From Curtobacterium sp. TC1 (GTDB lineage Bacteria; Actinomycetota; Actinomycetes; Actinomycetales; Microbacteriaceae): a stretch of DNA of 64,000 nucleotides. Location of the stretch: the NCBI RefSeq assembly GCF_019844075.1, contig NZ_CP081964.1:2418001-2482000 (forward strand). Direction: 5' to 3'. The notes beneath the pieces were generated by a model that saw nothing but the letters and a program-made list of their open reading frames with translations, had not been told where the DNA came from and did no database searches. Shown here piece after piece: positions 44,857 to 56,081 of this stretch. Numbering within the stretch: the first letter of the stretch is position 1; each line of letters opens with the position of its first letter. The position numbers were made by a program, and so were the translations under genes.

Positions 44857-45608
44857 CGGATGAGCCCCGGGATGGTCTGGATGCCGGTGGTGTTCGACAC
44901 GGTGCCGCGCTGGATCGGGACCGCCTGGGTCTGGTAGCCGCCGGACTGCTCGTCGCGCAGGACGGTGCCGTTCGACAGCTCGATGACCCGACGCTGCATC
45001 TGGTTCACGATGCTGGCGTCGTGCGTCGCCATGAGCACGGTGGTGCCTCCCTGGTTGATGCGTTCGAGGAGCGCCATGATGCCGGCGGACGTGGTGGGGT
45101 CCAGGTTGCCGGTGGGCTCGTCCGCCAGCAGGATCGCCGGCTTGTTGACGACGGCGCGGGCGATCGCGACGCGCTGCTGCTCACCACCGGAGAGCTCGTG
45201 CGGCATGCGGGTCGCCTTGCCGGCGAGACCGACGAGCTTCAGCACGTCGGTCACGGCCTCGCTGATGAAGCCCTTGCTCTTGCCGATCACCTGCAGCGAG
45301 AACGCGACGTTGTCGAACACGTTCTTGTTCGGCAGGAGTCGGAAGTCCTGGAAGACGACGCCGAGGTTCCGTCGGAAGTACGGGACCTTCCGCGACGCCA
45401 GCGAGCCGAGGCGCTGCCCGAGCACGTGGATCTGGCCGCGGGAGGGCTTCTCCTCCTTGAGCACGAGGCGCAGGAAGCTGGACTTGCCGGAACCCGAGGC
45501 GCCCACGAGGAACACGAACTCGCCCTTGAGGATCTCGAGGGTGAGGTTGTCGAGCGCCGGACTCGGGTTGCCCGAGTAGACCTTGGTGACCTGGTCGAAT
45601 TTGATCAT
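44853..45608 (-). CDS. ftsE: Cell-division ATP-binding protein FtsE
   Basis: This 251-residue ABC ATPase has Walker [14 protein letters not shown] (K42), Q-loop in [17 protein letters not shown], signature [14 protein letters not shown], Walker [13 protein letters not shown] and the H-loop histidine in MATHDASIV. The ATP-driven partner of FtsX. The C-terminal 30 residues after the H-loop are longer than in E. coli, as is common in actinobacteria. prfB is upstream on the same strand, 61 bp away. Confidence 0.96.
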   Translation of the reverse strand: MIKFDQVTKVYSGNPSPALDNLTLEILKGEFVFLVGASGSGKSSFLRLVLKEEKPSRGQIHVLGQRLGSLASRKVPYFRRNLGVVFQDFRLLPNKNVFDNVAFSLQVIGKSKGFISEAVTDVLKLVGLAGKATRMPHELSGGEQQRVAIARAVVNKPAILLADEPTGNLDPTTSAGIMALLERINQGGTTVLMATHDASIVNQMQRRVIELSNGTVLRDEQSGGYQTQAVPIQRGTVSNTTGIQTIPGLIR

Positions 45609-45669
45609 GACCGGATCAGGGTAGGTCGCCCCGCTCGGAAAACAAGCGAGGCGCGCGGCTCACGAACCC

Positions 45670-46779
45670 CTACGCGTCGACCGATTGCTTGCGCCAGCGG
45701 ATGCCGGCGTTGATGAAGCCGTCCAGGTCGCCGTCGAACACGGCTGAGGGGTTGTTCACCTCGTGCTCGCTCCGCAGGTCCTTGACCATCTGGTACGGCG
45801 CCAGCACGTAGGACCGGATCTGGTCGCCCCAGCTCGCCGTGATGTTGCCGGCGAGCTCCTTCTTCTTCGCGTTCTCCTCTTCCTTCTTCAGGAGGAGCAG
45901 GCGCGACTGCAGCACGCGCATGGCGGCCGCACGGTTCTGGATCTGCGACTTCTCGTTCTGCATCGAGACGACGGTGCCGGTCGGGATGTGCGTCAGTCGC
46001 ACCGCGGAGTCGGTCGTGTTGACGGACTGCCCACCGGGGCCCGACGAGCGGAAGACGTCGACACGGATGTCGTTCTCGGGGATGTCGATGACCATCGTCT
46101 CGGGCATGAGCGGGATGACCTCGACCGCGGCGAACGAGGTCTGGCGCTTGCCCGCAGCACCGAACGGCGACATGCGGACGAGGCGGTGCGTGCCGGCCTC
46201 GATCGACAGGGTGCCGAACGCGTGGGGCGCGTCGACCTCGAAGGTGGCGGACTTGATGCCCGCTTCCTCGGCGTAGGAGGTCTCCATGACGGTGGTCTTG
46301 AAGCCGTGCTGCTCGGCGTACCGGAGGTACATGCGCATGAGCATCTCGGCGAAGTCCGCGGCGTCGACACCGCCGGCCCCGGCACGGATGGTGATCACGG
46401 CGGGACGGTCGTCGTACTCACCGTCGAGGAGCGTCTGCACCTCGAGGTCGCCCATCGTCTTCTGGATCGCCTTGAGTTCCGCGACGGCTTCGTCGGCGGA
46501 GTCCTGGTCGTCGCCCTCGTTCGCCATCTCGACGAGCACCTCGAGGTCGTCGATGCGTCGCTCGGTGTCGGTGATCTTCTTCAGCTCCGACTGGCGGTGC
46601 GAGAGCGCGCTCGTCACCTGCTGCGCGTGCTCGACGTCGTCCCAGAGGTCCTGGGCGCCCGCCTGCTCGCTGAGGTCGGCGATCTCGCGCTGCAGGCGGT
46701 CGACGTCGACCACCGAGCGGATGTTGCCGAAGGTCTCTCGGAGGGCGGAGAGCTGCTCGGTGAAGTCCAGTTCGACCAT
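45670..46779 (-). CDS. prfB: Peptide chain release factor 2
   Basis: This 369-residue class I release factor recognises UGA and UAA. The tripeptide anticodon SPF (204-206, in [11 protein letters not shown]) identifies RF2, and GGQ (249-251, in [20 protein letters not shown]) is the hydrolysis motif. The frame is continuous from MVELDF, so there is no programmed +1 frameshift at an early UGA as in E. coli. ATG 46779 is chosen; a GTG 6 bp upstream is an alternative. Confidence 0.96.
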   Translation of the reverse strand: MVELDFTEQLSALRETFGNIRSVVDVDRLQREIADLSEQAGAQDLWDDVEHAQQVTSALSHRQSELKKITDTERRIDDLEVLVEMANEGDDQDSADEAVAELKAIQKTMGDLEVQTLLDGEYDDRPAVITIRAGAGGVDAADFAEMLMRMYLRYAEQHGFKTTVMETSYAEEAGIKSATFEVDAPHAFGTLSIEAGTHRLVRMSPFGAAGKRQTSFAAVEVIPLMPETMVIDIPENDIRVDVFRSSGPGGQSVNTTDSAVRLTHIPTGTVVSMQNEKSQIQNRAAAMRVLQSRLLLLKKEEENAKKKELAGNITASWGDQIRSYVLAPYQMVKDLRSEHEVNNPSAVFDGDLDGFINAGIRWRKQSVDA

Positions 46780-46838
46780 GGTCACCGATCCTACCGGCGC
46801 TGCCGGCTGCTCGGCGTCGCACCCGGGACCACGCCGTC

Positions 46839-48020
46839 CTACCGCCCGAGCAACGGCTCCCGCGACGCCATCCCCGCAGCCCCGGCCCGCGCCACCGCGT
46901 CGGGCAGTGCCGCCAGGAACGCGTCGACGTCGGCATCGGTCGAGGTGTGCCCGAGCGTGATCCGGAGCGCGCCGCGGGCGTCCTGCTCCGACAGGCCCAT
47001 CGCGACCAGCACGTGCGACGCCTCGGGCACGCCGGCCTGGCACGCCGACCCGGTCGAGACGGCGACCCCGGCAGCGTCGAGCAGGAACAGCAGCGAGTCG
47101 CCCTCGCACCCCGGGAACGTGAAGTGCGCGTTGCCGGGCAGCCGGTCGTCGGGGTCCCCCATCAGCACGGCGGACGGCACGGCTGCTCGGACGCCGGCGA
47201 CGAGCCGGTCGCGCAGGGCGACGAGCGACGAGTGCGGCATCGGCTCGGCGGCGACCATCGTGGCAGCGACCCCGAACGCTGCGGCAGCGGGGGCGTCCTG
47301 CGTGCCGCTCCGCACCTGCCGCTGCTGCCCGCCGCCGTGGATGAGCGGCTCGACGGTGGCCTTGCGCCCGAGCACCAGCGCACCGATGCCGACCGGTCCG
47401 CCGACCTTGTGCGCGGAGACGCTCAGGGCGTCGAGGCCGGACGCGGCGAACGACACCGGCACCTGGCCGTAGGCGGCGACGGCGTCGCTGTGCACGGGCA
47501 CGCCGGCGGCGTGCGCCAGCTCCACGATCCGTGACACGGGCTGGATGGTGCCGACCTCGTTGTTCGCCCACAGGAACGTGACCAGGGCGACGTCGTCGGC
47601 GGAGGCGAGTCGTGCCTCCAGTCCGGCGAGGTCGACGCGACCCTGCGCGTCCAACGGGACCACGTCGACGACGGCGCCCTCGTGCGCCTCCAACCAGGTC
47701 AGGGTGTCGACGGTGGCGTGGTGCTCGCCACCGGGCACCACGATGCGGGGGCGGGCACGGTCGCGTTGACGAGCCCAGAACAGGCCCTTCACGGCGAGGT
47801 TGATGCTCTCGGTGCCGCCGGAGGTGAACACGACCTCGACGGTGTCGGCGTCGAGCGACCGGGCGACGGCGGCGCGACCGTCCTCGAGCAGCATCTTCGC
47901 GCGCTGCCCGGCGCTGTGGATCGAGGACGGGTTGCCGACGGTGCCGAGCGCGTCGGTGAACGCGGCGAGCGCCTCCGGCAGGATCGGCGTCGTCGCGGCG
48001 TGGTCGAGGTAGACCGGCAT
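46839..48020 (-). CDS. Cysteine desulfurase (NifS/IscS family)
   Basis: This 393-residue PLP enzyme removes sulfur from cysteine for Fe-S clusters or tRNA thiolation. It has [46 protein letters not shown] lysine K205 in [17 protein letters not shown], and the catalytic cysteine C327 in [18 protein letters not shown] with the longer IscS-type loop. AGGGGGTG just upstream of the ATG fixes the start. A tRNA-thiolase (mnmA) often follows in actinobacteria but is not here; prfB comes next, 59 bp away. It is divergent from glgX. Confidence 0.92.
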   Translation of the reverse strand: MPVYLDHAATTPILPEALAAFTDALGTVGNPSSIHSAGQRAKMLLEDGRAAVARSLDADTVEVVFTSGGTESINLAVKGLFWARQRDRARPRIVVPGGEHHATVDTLTWLEAHEGAVVDVVPLDAQGRVDLAGLEARLASADDVALVTFLWANNEVGTIQPVSRIVELAHAAGVPVHSDAVAAYGQVPVSFAASGLDALSVSAHKVGGPVGIGALVLGRKATVEPLIHGGGQQRQVRSGTQDAPAAAAFGVAATMVAAEPMPHSSLVALRDRLVAGVRAAVPSAVLMGDPDDRLPGNAHFTFPGCEGDSLLFLLDAAGVAVSTGSACQAGVPEASHVLVAMGLSEQDARGALRITLGHTSTDADVDAFLAALPDAVARAGAAGMASREPLLGR

Positions 48021-48079
48021 GTGCACCCCCTGGAACGAGCGATGTCCAGGATACGCGCCGGTCCTCGTACCCTTGTCGG

Positions 48080-50200
48080 GTGCACGAGACAGCGATCGAC
48101 CACACCCCGGGGTTCGACCTCGGGGCCGACGTCCCGCGGTTCTCCCTGCGGTCCGCCACCGCCACGGCCGTCGTCGTGGTCGTCGAGCGAGCGGACGGGC
48201 AGTCGACCCGGTACCCGCTCGAGCGGCTGCCGGCGACCGACGTGTGGGCGGCCGAGACGCCTGGCGTCGTCCCCGGTGACCGGTACCACCTGCTCGTCGA
48301 CGGCCCCGTCGGCCCGCGGAACGAGTTCGACCCGACACGGCCCCTGCTCGATCCGTACGCCCGCGGCATCGCCCCGACCGCCGCGCACGAGAGCGGACCC
48401 GACGCCGGGGCCGGGCCCGGACCCGGACCCGTCACCGGGACCAGCACGTCCCGCTGGACGAGTGTCGTCGTGGACGACGCCTTCGACTGGGGCGGCGTCG
48501 TCAAGCCGGTGGTCCCGCTCGACCGTGCCGTCGTCTACGAGGCGAACGTCCGCACCCTGACCGCCGCGAACCCCCACCTGCCGGAGCACCTGCGCGGCAC
48601 GTACGCCGGGGTGGCGCACGAGAGCACCATCGCGCACCTGCACCGGATCGGTGTCACGACGCTCGAGCTCCTGCCGGTGCAGGCCTTCGACACCGAGAAC
48701 TGGCTGCGGGACGCCGGCCGCGAGAACGCCTGGGGCTACAACACGCTCGGGTTCTTCGCGCCGCACGCCGCCCACGCCTCGGCACCGGCCCGGTCCGAAG
48801 GCGCGTCCGCGGTCCTGCGCGAGTTCAAGGGCATGGTCCGGCTGCTGCACGAGGCGGGCATCCAGGTGGTGCTCGACGTCGTCTACAACCACACGGCGGA
48901 GGAAGGGCTCGGCGGACCCACCACGAGCCTGCGCGGCATCGACGGCGCGAGCCGGTACCGGTGGACCCAGGCGCAGCCGCCGTTCCGGGACACCTACTAC
49001 GACACCACGGGCTGCGGGAACACCCTCGACACGTCGGTCGAGGCCACTGCCGACCTGATCGTCGACAGCCTGGTGTACTGGGCCCGCGAGGTGCAGGTCG
49101 ACGGCTTCCGCTTCGACCTCATGGCTGCTCTTGCCCGCGACGCCCACCACGTGTTCGACCCGCAGCACCCACTGCTCGAACGGATCCGGAACCACCCCGA
49201 CCTGCAGGACACCCTGGTCATCGCCGAACCGTGGGACGTCGGCCCCGACGGCTGGAAGACCGGCTCGTTCGGCGCGGCGGGCGCCCGGACCAGCGAGTGG
49301 AACGACGGGTTCCGGAACACCGTGCGGCAGTTCTGGCTCACCGACATCGCCGAGGAACGCCGCAACGGCATGCCCCACACGGGCATCGGTGCGCTCGCCG
49401 GCGCCCTGACGGGCTCCCGCCACCTGTTCGGCGCCGACCGGGGTCCGCTCGCGGGCGTCAACTTCGTGACGGCCCACGACGGGTTCACCCTGCTCGACCT
49501 GGTGTCGTACGACGGCAAGCACAACGCGGCGAACGGTGAGGAGAACCGCGACGGCTCGAACGACAACCGTTCGTTCAACCACGGCATCGAGGGCGACACG
49601 GCCGACCGCGGCGTCCGGGCGGCGCGCGGCCGTTCGATGCGGAACCTCGCCGCGACGCTGCTGCTCTCAGCCGGCGTGCCGATGCTCACCGCGGGCGACG
49701 AACGGAGCCGGACGCAGCACGGCAACAACAACGCGTACGTCGTCTCCGCCGACCTCACCCCGGTGGACTGGTCCGACGACGAGGACGCCGAGACGATGAC
49801 CGAGGCCGTCGCCGCGCTCGCGCGGTTCCGCGCCGCGCACCCGGCGCTGCGGCCGACACGGTTCGGCGTCGAGGGCCAGGAGACCCCGGGGGCCTCGCGG
49901 ATGTCCTGGTACGGACCGGACGGGCACCCGATGACCGTCGAGGGCTGGGACCAGCCGGTGCACCGCGTCCTGCAGTACTTCGCGGAGTCGACGCCCGAAC
50001 ACGAGCCGTACGACCGCGTCCTGGTCGTCGTGCACGGCAGCGGGCGCACGCGCGACCTGACGCTGCCGGTCCGCGAGGACGTGCTCGGCTACCGGCTCGC
50101 GTGGTCGAGCGAGAAGCACCGCGACCACGAACGGCTCCGCCCCGCCGGTCAGGTGTTCACCGCGTACGGCCCCGGCATCCACCTGTTCGAGGTGGCGTAG
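48080..50200 (+). CDS. glgX: Glycogen debranching enzyme GlgX (GH13)
   Basis: The 706-residue enzyme has an N-terminal CBM48-like domain (1-130), a GH13 barrel and a C-terminal beta domain. Visible GH13 motifs are DVVYNHT (about 265), VDGFRFDLM with nucleophile D346, VIAEPWDVG with acid E383, and [15 protein letters not shown]. It cleaves alpha-1,6 branches of glycogen. The start is GTG 48080, with TACCCT 7 bp upstream as a -10 candidate and no ribosome site, so a leaderless mRNA is likely. A Gly/Pro run ([11 protein letters not shown]) near residue 110 is a linker. Confidence 0.94.
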   Translation: MHETAIDHTPGFDLGADVPRFSLRSATATAVVVVVERADGQSTRYPLERLPATDVWAAETPGVVPGDRYHLLVDGPVGPRNEFDPTRPLLDPYARGIAPTAAHESGPDAGAGPGPGPVTGTSTSRWTSVVVDDAFDWGGVVKPVVPLDRAVVYEANVRTLTAANPHLPEHLRGTYAGVAHESTIAHLHRIGVTTLELLPVQAFDTENWLRDAGRENAWGYNTLGFFAPHAAHASAPARSEGASAVLREFKGMVRLLHEAGIQVVLDVVYNHTAEEGLGGPTTSLRGIDGASRYRWTQAQPPFRDTYYDTTGCGNTLDTSVEATADLIVDSLVYWAREVQVDGFRFDLMAALARDAHHVFDPQHPLLERIRNHPDLQDTLVIAEPWDVGPDGWKTGSFGAAGARTSEWNDGFRNTVRQFWLTDIAEERRNGMPHTGIGALAGALTGSRHLFGADRGPLAGVNFVTAHDGFTLLDLVSYDGKHNAANGEENRDGSNDNRSFNHGIEGDTADRGVRAARGRSMRNLAATLLLSAGVPMLTAGDERSRTQHGNNNAYVVSADLTPVDWSDDEDAETMTEAVAALARFRAAHPALRPTRFGVEGQETPGASRMSWYGPDGHPMTVEGWDQPVHRVLQYFAESTPEHEPYDRVLVVVHGSGRTRDLTLPVREDVLGYRLAWSSEKHRDHERLRPAGQVFTAYGPGIHLFEVA

Positions 50201-50234
50201 CGCCGCGCGTTCGGGCGCTCGCGCGCTCGCGCGC

Positions 50235-50296
50235 TGCGCCCCGTCAACGTCATCGCGCCCCGGAGAGTCGGGGCGCGATGACCACGGCGGGGCGCA
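50235..50296. repeat. Nested palindrome between glgX and glgE
   Basis: An inner stem CATCGCGCCCCG-GAGAGT-CGGGGCGCGATG (50251-50280) lies inside an outer stem TGCGCCCCG (50235-50243) / CGGGGCGCA (50288-50296). It sits 35 bp behind the glgX stop and may be a terminator. Confidence 0.7.
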
Positions 50297-50316
50297 ACGT
50301 GGTCCCGATCGACCGT

Positions 50317-50360
50317 CGGACGGGAGGCCCGTGGCGGGCCCGTCCCGCGCCTCCCGTCCG
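50317..50360. repeat. Degenerate palindromic repeat family A copy
   Basis: Outer arms CGGACGGGAGGC (50317-50328) and its complement (50349-50360) are intact. The interior has decayed to a GCGGG/CCCGC stem. It follows the nested palindrome at 50235-50296. Confidence 0.75.
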
Positions 50361-50436
50361 TCCCTCCACCGGCACGAGCGACCGACGAGCTGTCCACACG
50401 ACACGCGTTCCGGGGAACGTCCGGGCGGCTTCCGGG

Positions 50437-50442
50437 TAGCGT
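50437..50442 (+). promoter_or_regulatory. -10 element of glgE (leaderless)
   Basis: TAGCGT ends 7 bp before the glgE GTG with no ribosome site, which predicts a leaderless transcript and a promoter separate from glgX. Confidence 0.5.
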
Positions 50443-50449
50443 CGGCTCC

Positions 50450-52450
50450 GTGGCCACCGCAGACCGACCCCGCCGACCGAAGATCGGGCGCATCCCGATC
50501 ACCGAACTCGCTCCGAGGACGCCGAACGGGTTCCCCGGCAAGGCGTTCGACGGCGAGGTGATCACGTTCGGTGCGACCGTCTTCCGAGAAGGACACGGCA
50601 TCATCGGCGCCGACCTCGTGCTCGAACGCCCGGACGGGGGCACCAGGACCGTCCCACTGGCCCTCGGCGCGCCCGGGACCGACCGCTACGAGGCGACCGT
50701 CCAGGTCGACCACGTCGGCGTCTGGACCTGGCACGTCGAGTCGTACTCCGACGACTGGGCGACGTGGCTGCACGCCGCACGGCTGAAGATCGCCGCCGGT
50801 GTGGACACCGAGGCAACGCTGCTCGACGGCGCCCTGCTGCTCGACCGGCTGGCCGACGAGACCGACTCCCCCGCCGCCACCCGCGCAGCCGCGACGGTGC
50901 GCGACACCGACCTCGACCCGGCCGAGCGCCTGGCCGCCGTCGACGACCCGCGCATCGTGGCCGAGGTCGAGGAGGCCCCGCTCACCTCGCTCCGCACGCA
51001 CTCCCCGACGCAGCTGCTCGACGTCGAGCGCACCCGCGCGGGCGTCGGCGCCTGGTACGAGTTCTTCCCCCGCAGCGAAGGCGCGAAGAAGAACCCGGAC
51101 GGCTCCTGGAAGAGCGGCGACTTCCGCACCGCCGCCCGCCGTCTGCCCGCCGTCGCCCGGATGGGCTTCGACGTGGTCTACCTGCCGCCGATCCACCCGA
51201 TCGGCACCACCGCGCGCAAGGGCCCGAACAACACGCTCACCCCCGGCCCGAACGACCCCGGCAGCCCCTGGGCGATCGGCTCCCCGGAGGGCGGGCACGA
51301 CGCGATCCACCCCGACCTCGGCACCGAGGACGACTTCCGCGACTTCGTCGAGACCGCGAAGAACACCGGCATGGAGGTCGCGCTCGACTTCGCGCTCCAG
51401 TGCTCCCCCGACCACCCCTGGGTCACCGAGCACCCGGAGTGGTTCACGCAGCGCGCCGACGGCTCGATCGCCACGGCGGAGAACCCGCCGAAGCGCTACC
51501 AGGACATCTACCCGATCCAGTTCGACTCCGACCCCGAGGGCCTGGTCACCGAGGTCCTGCGCGTGCTCCGGCACTGGATCGACTTCGGCATCCGGATCTT
51601 CCGCGTCGACAACCCGCACACGAAGCCGCTCTGGTTCTGGGAGCGCGTCATCCGCGAGGTCCGCGACGAGCACCCCGACACCGTGTTCCTGGCCGAGGCG
51701 TTCACCCGTCCGGCGATGATGCGCGCGCTCGCCGAGGTGGGGTTCCAGCAGTCGTACTCGTACTTCACGTGGCGGAACACGAAGGAGGAGATCGAGTCCT
51801 ACTTCGAGGAGCTGTCGCACGAGACGAGCGACTACCTGCGTCCGAACTTGTTCGTGAACACGCCGGACATCCTCACCGAGTACCTGCAGTTCGGCGGCCG
51901 CGCCGGCTACAAGGTGCGTGCAGCGCTCGCCGCGACCGGTGCCCCGACGTGGGGCATGTACTCCGGGTACGAGCTGTTCGAGGACGTCGCCCGACCGGGC
52001 TCGGAAGAGAACATCGACAACGAGAAGTACGAGTACAAGCCGCGTGACTTCGCGCTCGCCGAGGCCGAGGGCGCGTCCCTCGCCCCGTACGTGACGATGC
52101 TCAACCGGCTCCGTGCCGCGCACCCCGCGCTCCGCCAGCTGCGGAACCTGCACGTCCACGCCGCGGACGACCCCGCCACCGTCGTGTACTCCAAGCACCT
52201 GTCCGGCGAGTTCATCCGCTCCGGGCACGCCGACACCGTGATCGTCGTCGCGAACGTCGACCCGCACTCGGCGCGCGAGACCACCGTGCACCTGGACCTC
52301 GCTGCGCTCGGCCTGCCGGCCGACAGCCGGTTCGACGTCCGCGACGTCGTGACCGGGCAACGCTGGGTCTGGGGCTCGTCGAACTACGTCCGCCTGGACG
52401 CGTTCCAGGAACCCGTGCACCTGCTCGTCGTGGAAGGACTGCACCGATGA
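50450..52450 (+). CDS. glgE: Alpha-1,4-glucan:maltose-1-phosphate maltosyltransferase GlgE (GH13_3)
   Basis: The 666-residue enzyme extends alpha-glucans with maltose 1-phosphate. An N-terminal beta domain (1-105) and a helical insert precede the GH13 barrel. Motifs are [51 protein letters not shown] with nucleophile D387 and [13 protein letters not shown] with acid E416; spacing matches the streptomycete enzyme. It overlaps glgB by ATGA, so elongation and branching are co-expressed. Trehalose synthase and maltokinase genes, which supply maltose 1-phosphate, are not in the window. Confidence 0.95.
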   Translation: MATADRPRRPKIGRIPITELAPRTPNGFPGKAFDGEVITFGATVFREGHGIIGADLVLERPDGGTRTVPLALGAPGTDRYEATVQVDHVGVWTWHVESYSDDWATWLHAARLKIAAGVDTEATLLDGALLLDRLADETDSPAATRAAATVRDTDLDPAERLAAVDDPRIVAEVEEAPLTSLRTHSPTQLLDVERTRAGVGAWYEFFPRSEGAKKNPDGSWKSGDFRTAARRLPAVARMGFDVVYLPPIHPIGTTARKGPNNTLTPGPNDPGSPWAIGSPEGGHDAIHPDLGTEDDFRDFVETAKNTGMEVALDFALQCSPDHPWVTEHPEWFTQRADGSIATAENPPKRYQDIYPIQFDSDPEGLVTEVLRVLRHWIDFGIRIFRVDNPHTKPLWFWERVIREVRDEHPDTVFLAEAFTRPAMMRALAEVGFQQSYSYFTWRNTKEEIESYFEELSHETSDYLRPNLFVNTPDILTEYLQFGGRAGYKVRAALAATGAPTWGMYSGYELFEDVARPGSEENIDNEKYEYKPRDFALAEAEGASLAPYVTMLNRLRAAHPALRQLRNLHVHAADDPATVVYSKHLSGEFIRSGHADTVIVVANVDPHSARETTVHLDLAALGLPADSRFDVRDVVTGQRWVWGSSNYVRLDAFQEPVHLLVVEGLHR

Positions 52451-54984
52451 CGAACGACCCGACCGCACCCCAGCCGCCGCCCCGCCGTGGCCCCGCCGTC
52501 CCGCCGGTACCGCCCCCACCGCCACCCGTGCCGGCGCGGACGCCGTCCGACGCGTCGCCGGAGCCGCGCTACGAGCCGCGGGTCTCCGCCCCCGACGAGG
52601 ACCTGCCCGGCGCGCCCGCCGCGCCGCGCGAGGCGCCCGACCGCGGGGTCGACGAGTCCGCCACCCTGGCGGGACACCCCGCCGACGCCACGCACCCGCG
52701 GGTGCCGTCCGTCGACGCCGCCCCGCAGCCGGGAGGCCCGTCCACCGTCGCCCCGTCGGGCGCCCTGCCGTCGCCGCCGGCCGCGGAGCCCGCCCCGGCC
52801 GACGGGACCGGCCCCCGTCCGGCACCGCTCGAACAGTGGCTCCGACAGCAGGTCGCCGAGGGTCGCTGGTCCCAGCCGCACGACGTGCTCGGCCCACACG
52901 CCGTCGACGGCGGCACGAGCGTCCGCGTGGTGCGCCACCTGGCGCAGGCGGTCCGACTCGTCCGACTCGACGGCGACGACGTCGAACTGACGCACGAGGG
53001 CGACGGTCTCTGGGCCGGCGCCACCGCCGAGGAACTCGGGCGCTACCGCGTCGAGGCCGACTACGACTTCGACGAGTCCTCGGAAGAGGACGACGCCACC
53101 TGGACCACGGACGACGCGTACCGGTTCGCCCCGACGCTCGGCGAACTCGACCTGCACCTGTTCGGCGAGGGCCGCGACGAGCAGCTCTGGCACCACCTCG
53201 GCGCGCACGTCCGCACCATCGACGGGGTCGACGGCGTCGCGTTCGCCGTGTGGGCGCCCCGCGCCACCGCCGTCCGCGTGATCGGCGACTTCGAGGGCTG
53301 GGAGGGCCGCACCACCGCGATGCGCCGCCTGAGCGACCTCGGCGTCTGGGAGCTGTTCTGGCCCGGCGCGGTCGCCGGGCAGCGGTACAAGTTCCAGATC
53401 CTCACCGACTCCGGCTGGGTCGAGCGCGCGGACCCGTTCGCCCGCGAGGCCGAGATCGCGCCGGCGACGGCCTCGGTCATCACCGAGTCGAGCTACACGT
53501 GGTCCGACGGCGACCGCGCCTGGATGGAGCGGCGCGCGGAGACGACCACGCACGATGCGCCGATGAGCGTCTACGAGGTGCACCTCGGCTCGTGGCGCCC
53601 CGGGTTGTCGTACCGCGAGGTCGCCGACCAGCTCATCGGGCACGTGCAGTACACGGGCTTCACGCACGTGGAGTTCCTGCCGCTCGCCGAGCACCCGTTC
53701 GGCGGCTCGTGGGGCTACCAGGTCACCGGCTACTACGCGCCGACCGCGCGCTACGGCTCCCCCGACGACCTGCGGTACCTGATCGACCGCCTGCACTCCG
53801 CCGGCATCGGCGTGATCATGGACTGGGTCCCCGGGCACTTCCCGAAGGACGAGTGGGCCCTCGGACGCTTCGACGGCCACGCGCTGTTCGAGCACCCGGA
53901 CCCCCGTCGCGGCGAGCAGCTCGACTGGGGCACCTTCGTGTTCGACTTCGGGCAGCCGCAGGTCCGGAACTTCCTGGTCGCGAACGCCCTGTACTGGCTC
54001 GAGGAGTTCCACATCGACGGCCTGCGCGTCGACGCCGTGGCCTCGATCCTGTACCTCGACTACTCCCGCACCGACTGGCTGCCGAACATCCACGGCGGGC
54101 GGGAGAACCTCGACGCCGTCGCGTTCCTGCAGGAGACGAACGCCACCGCGTACAAGCGCTACCCGGGCATCGTCATGATCGCCGAGGAGAGCACCTCGTG
54201 GCCCGGCGTGACCCAGCCGACCAGCGCCGGGGGGCTCGGGTTCGGCCAGAAGTGGAACATGGGCTGGATGCACGACTCGCTCGAATACGTGCAACGTGAC
54301 CCGGCGTACCGCAGCTACCACCACGACGAGATCACCTTCTCGCTCGTGTACGCCTTCAGCGAGCAGTTCACCCTGCCGATCAGCCACGACGAGGTCGTGC
54401 ACGGCAAGGGCTCCCTGTACGGCAAGATGCCCGGCGACGAGTGGCAGAAGCTCGCGAACGTCCGCGCGTACCTGGCGTTCATGTGGGCACACCCCGGCAA
54501 GCAGCTGCTGTTCATGGGCCAGGAGTTCGCCCAGCCCGCGGAGTGGTCCGAGGCGAAGGGGCTCGACTGGTGGCTCCTCGACCAGCCAGGGCACCGCGGC
54601 GTGCAGGACCTCGTCGCCGAGCTGAACCGGGTCTACAAGGACACGCCCGCACTCTGGAAGCACGACAGCACCGCCGACGGCTTCGAGTGGATCGAGGGTG
54701 GCGACGCACCGCACTCGACGCTCGGGTTCCTGCGCAAGGACGGCGACGACCGGGTGGCGGTGTTCGTGAACTTCTCGGGCGTGCCCGTCGAGCGCCGCTT
54801 CGGGCTGCCGCAGGCCGGTGCGTGGCACGAGGTGCTCAACACCGACGCCGCAGAGTACGGCGGCTCCGGTGTCGGCAACCTCGGTGTCGTCACGGCCGAG
54901 GACACCCCGTGGGCCGGCCGCCCCGCCTCGGCGCACCTGGTGGTGCCGCCGCTCGGCGCGGTCTGGCTGCAGCTCGCTCGCTAG
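52447..54984 (+). CDS. glgB: 1,4-alpha-glucan branching enzyme GlgB
   Basis: This 845-residue GH13 enzyme adds alpha-1,6 branches. The first 125 residues are a Pro/Ala-rich, unstructured extension not found in most GlgB ([18 protein letters not shown]). Then come two N-terminal beta domains and the barrel, with [34 protein letters not shown] (nucleophile D529), [16 protein letters not shown] (acid E580) and [12 protein letters not shown], plus the C-domain. It starts in the glgE stop. It forms a GlgE-GlgB pair for branched glucan. The extension may be flexible or serve in protein contacts. Confidence 0.95.
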   Translation: MTNDPTAPQPPPRRGPAVPPVPPPPPPVPARTPSDASPEPRYEPRVSAPDEDLPGAPAAPREAPDRGVDESATLAGHPADATHPRVPSVDAAPQPGGPSTVAPSGALPSPPAAEPAPADGTGPRPAPLEQWLRQQVAEGRWSQPHDVLGPHAVDGGTSVRVVRHLAQAVRLVRLDGDDVELTHEGDGLWAGATAEELGRYRVEADYDFDESSEEDDATWTTDDAYRFAPTLGELDLHLFGEGRDEQLWHHLGAHVRTIDGVDGVAFAVWAPRATAVRVIGDFEGWEGRTTAMRRLSDLGVWELFWPGAVAGQRYKFQILTDSGWVERADPFAREAEIAPATASVITESSYTWSDGDRAWMERRAETTTHDAPMSVYEVHLGSWRPGLSYREVADQLIGHVQYTGFTHVEFLPLAEHPFGGSWGYQVTGYYAPTARYGSPDDLRYLIDRLHSAGIGVIMDWVPGHFPKDEWALGRFDGHALFEHPDPRRGEQLDWGTFVFDFGQPQVRNFLVANALYWLEEFHIDGLRVDAVASILYLDYSRTDWLPNIHGGRENLDAVAFLQETNATAYKRYPGIVMIAEESTSWPGVTQPTSAGGLGFGQKWNMGWMHDSLEYVQRDPAYRSYHHDEITFSLVYAFSEQFTLPISHDEVVHGKGSLYGKMPGDEWQKLANVRAYLAFMWAHPGKQLLFMGQEFAQPAEWSEAKGLDWWLLDQPGHRGVQDLVAELNRVYKDTPALWKHDSTADGFEWIEGGDAPHSTLGFLRKDGDDRVAVFVNFSGVPVERRFGLPQAGAWHEVLNTDAAEYGGSGVGNLGVVTAEDTPWAGRPASAHLVVPPLGAVWLQLAR

Positions 54985-55013
54985 CTGCGGCCCGCGTCCT
55001 GGACGCGACCACC

Positions 55014-55063
55014 AGACGGACGGGAGGCCCGGTGCCAGCTGGCACCGGGCCTCCCGTCCGTCT
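55014..55063. terminator. Palindromic repeat family A, perfect 50-bp copy between convergent genes
   Basis: It is self-complementary about CAG|CTG (left arm starts AGACGGACGGGAGGCCCGGT). It lies 29 bp after the glgB stop and 10 bp from the convergent thioredoxin-TPR gene stop, as expected for a bidirectional terminator. Confidence 0.88.
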
Positions 55064-55073
55064 CGTGCCGGGC

Positions 55074-56081
55074 CTAGTACAGGGCGCTCGCCAGACGGCG
55101 CCGCGCCGCGACCACACGCGGGTCGTCGGTCCCGATGAGCTCGAAGTACTCGACGAGCCGGACGCGGAGCGCTTCGCGCTCCTCGCCGAACACCGTCGGC
55201 ACCAGGTCGAGCAGCCGACCGAAGGCGTCCTCGACGTGGCCACCGGAGATGTCGAGGTCGGCGACCGCGAGTTGCGCCTGGACGTCCTGCGGACCCGCAC
55301 CGGCAGCAGCACGGATGTCGTCGGCCGTGTGGCCGTTCAGTCGATCCAGGAGCGACACCTGCGCGAGCCCCGCGACGGCCATCTGGTCGTGCGGGTCCTG
55401 CAGGATCGCGGTCTTGTACTCGGCGATCGCCGTGGCGTAGTCGCCCTGCTCGATCGCGTCGTAGGCCGCCTGGTGGTGCGGCGGGAGCGCTTCCGGCTCC
55501 GGCTCACCCTGCTCGGCGGTGTCCTCGGGCGCGCCGGCACCGTCCACGGTGACGCGACCGGAGACGCCGTTCTGCTCGGCTGCCTGGAGGACCTGCTCGT
55601 AGACGTCGCGGACCTGAGCCTCGGGCAGCGCCCCGACGAAGAGCCCGAGCGGGCGCCCGCCGATCAGCGCGGCCACGGTCGGGATCGACTGTGCCTGGAA
55701 CGCCTGCACGAGCTGCGGGTTCGTGTCGGCGTCGACCTTGGCGAGCAGCACGCGCCCGCCGTACTCGGCGGTCAGCTGCTCGAGGATCGGTGAGAGCTGC
55801 TTGCACGGCCCGCACCACTCCGCCCAGAGGTCGACGATCACCGGCACCACGGACGACAGCTGCAGGACGTCCTGGAACGTGTCGTCGGTGACGTCGAACA
55901 CGAGCGACGGGACCGTCAGGTCCGCGCCGGTCTCGGTGCCCGGTGCTGCTGCGCCGGTCGGGCTGCCCGCTTGCGCCGGAGCACCGGCGGGCGGCTGGGG
56001 CGGCCGCTGTGCGCGGTCGACGAGGGACGACAGGTCCACGGCTCCGCGGAGCCCGGACGGGGTCGGGGGGATGTTGCTCAT
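55074..56081 (-). CDS. Thioredoxin-TPR protein (CnoX/YbbN-like)
   Basis: The protein has 335 residues. A Pro/Ala-rich start (1-55) precedes a thioredoxin domain with the intact redox motif WCGPC (C90, C93) in VDLWAEWCGPCKQLSPILEQL and the cis-proline region SIPTVAAL. A TPR-like C-terminal half (about 200-335) follows. This is the architecture of CnoX/YbbN co-chaperones that guard proteins from chlorine or oxidative damage and pass them to GroEL. Its ATG overlaps the stop of the membrane-protein gene (ATGA), which suggests a joint role at the envelope. Confidence 0.85.
   Translation of the reverse strand: MSNIPPTPSGLRGAVDLSSLVDRAQRPPQPPAGAPAQAGSPTGAAAPGTETGADLTVPSLVFDVTDDTFQDVLQLSSVVPVIVDLWAEWCGPCKQLSPILEQLTAEYGGRVLLAKVDADTNPQLVQAFQAQSIPTVAALIGGRPLGLFVGALPEAQVRDVYEQVLQAAEQNGVSGRVTVDGAGAPEDTAEQGEPEPEALPPHHQAAYDAIEQGDYATAIAEYKTAILQDPHDQMAVAGLAQVSLLDRLNGHTADDIRAAAGAGPQDVQAQLAVADLDISGGHVEDAFGRLLDLVPTVFGEEREALRVRLVEYFELIGTDDPRVVAARRRLASALY

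Noticed and set aside
45670-46779. Programmed frameshift in prfB
   Set aside because: The release factor frame is continuous from start to stop with no early in-frame UGA.
52733-52745. Family A core GGGAGGCCCG inside glgB
   Set aside because: Only about 10 bases match and no complementary arm is nearby; likely chance in a Pro/Gly-coding stretch.
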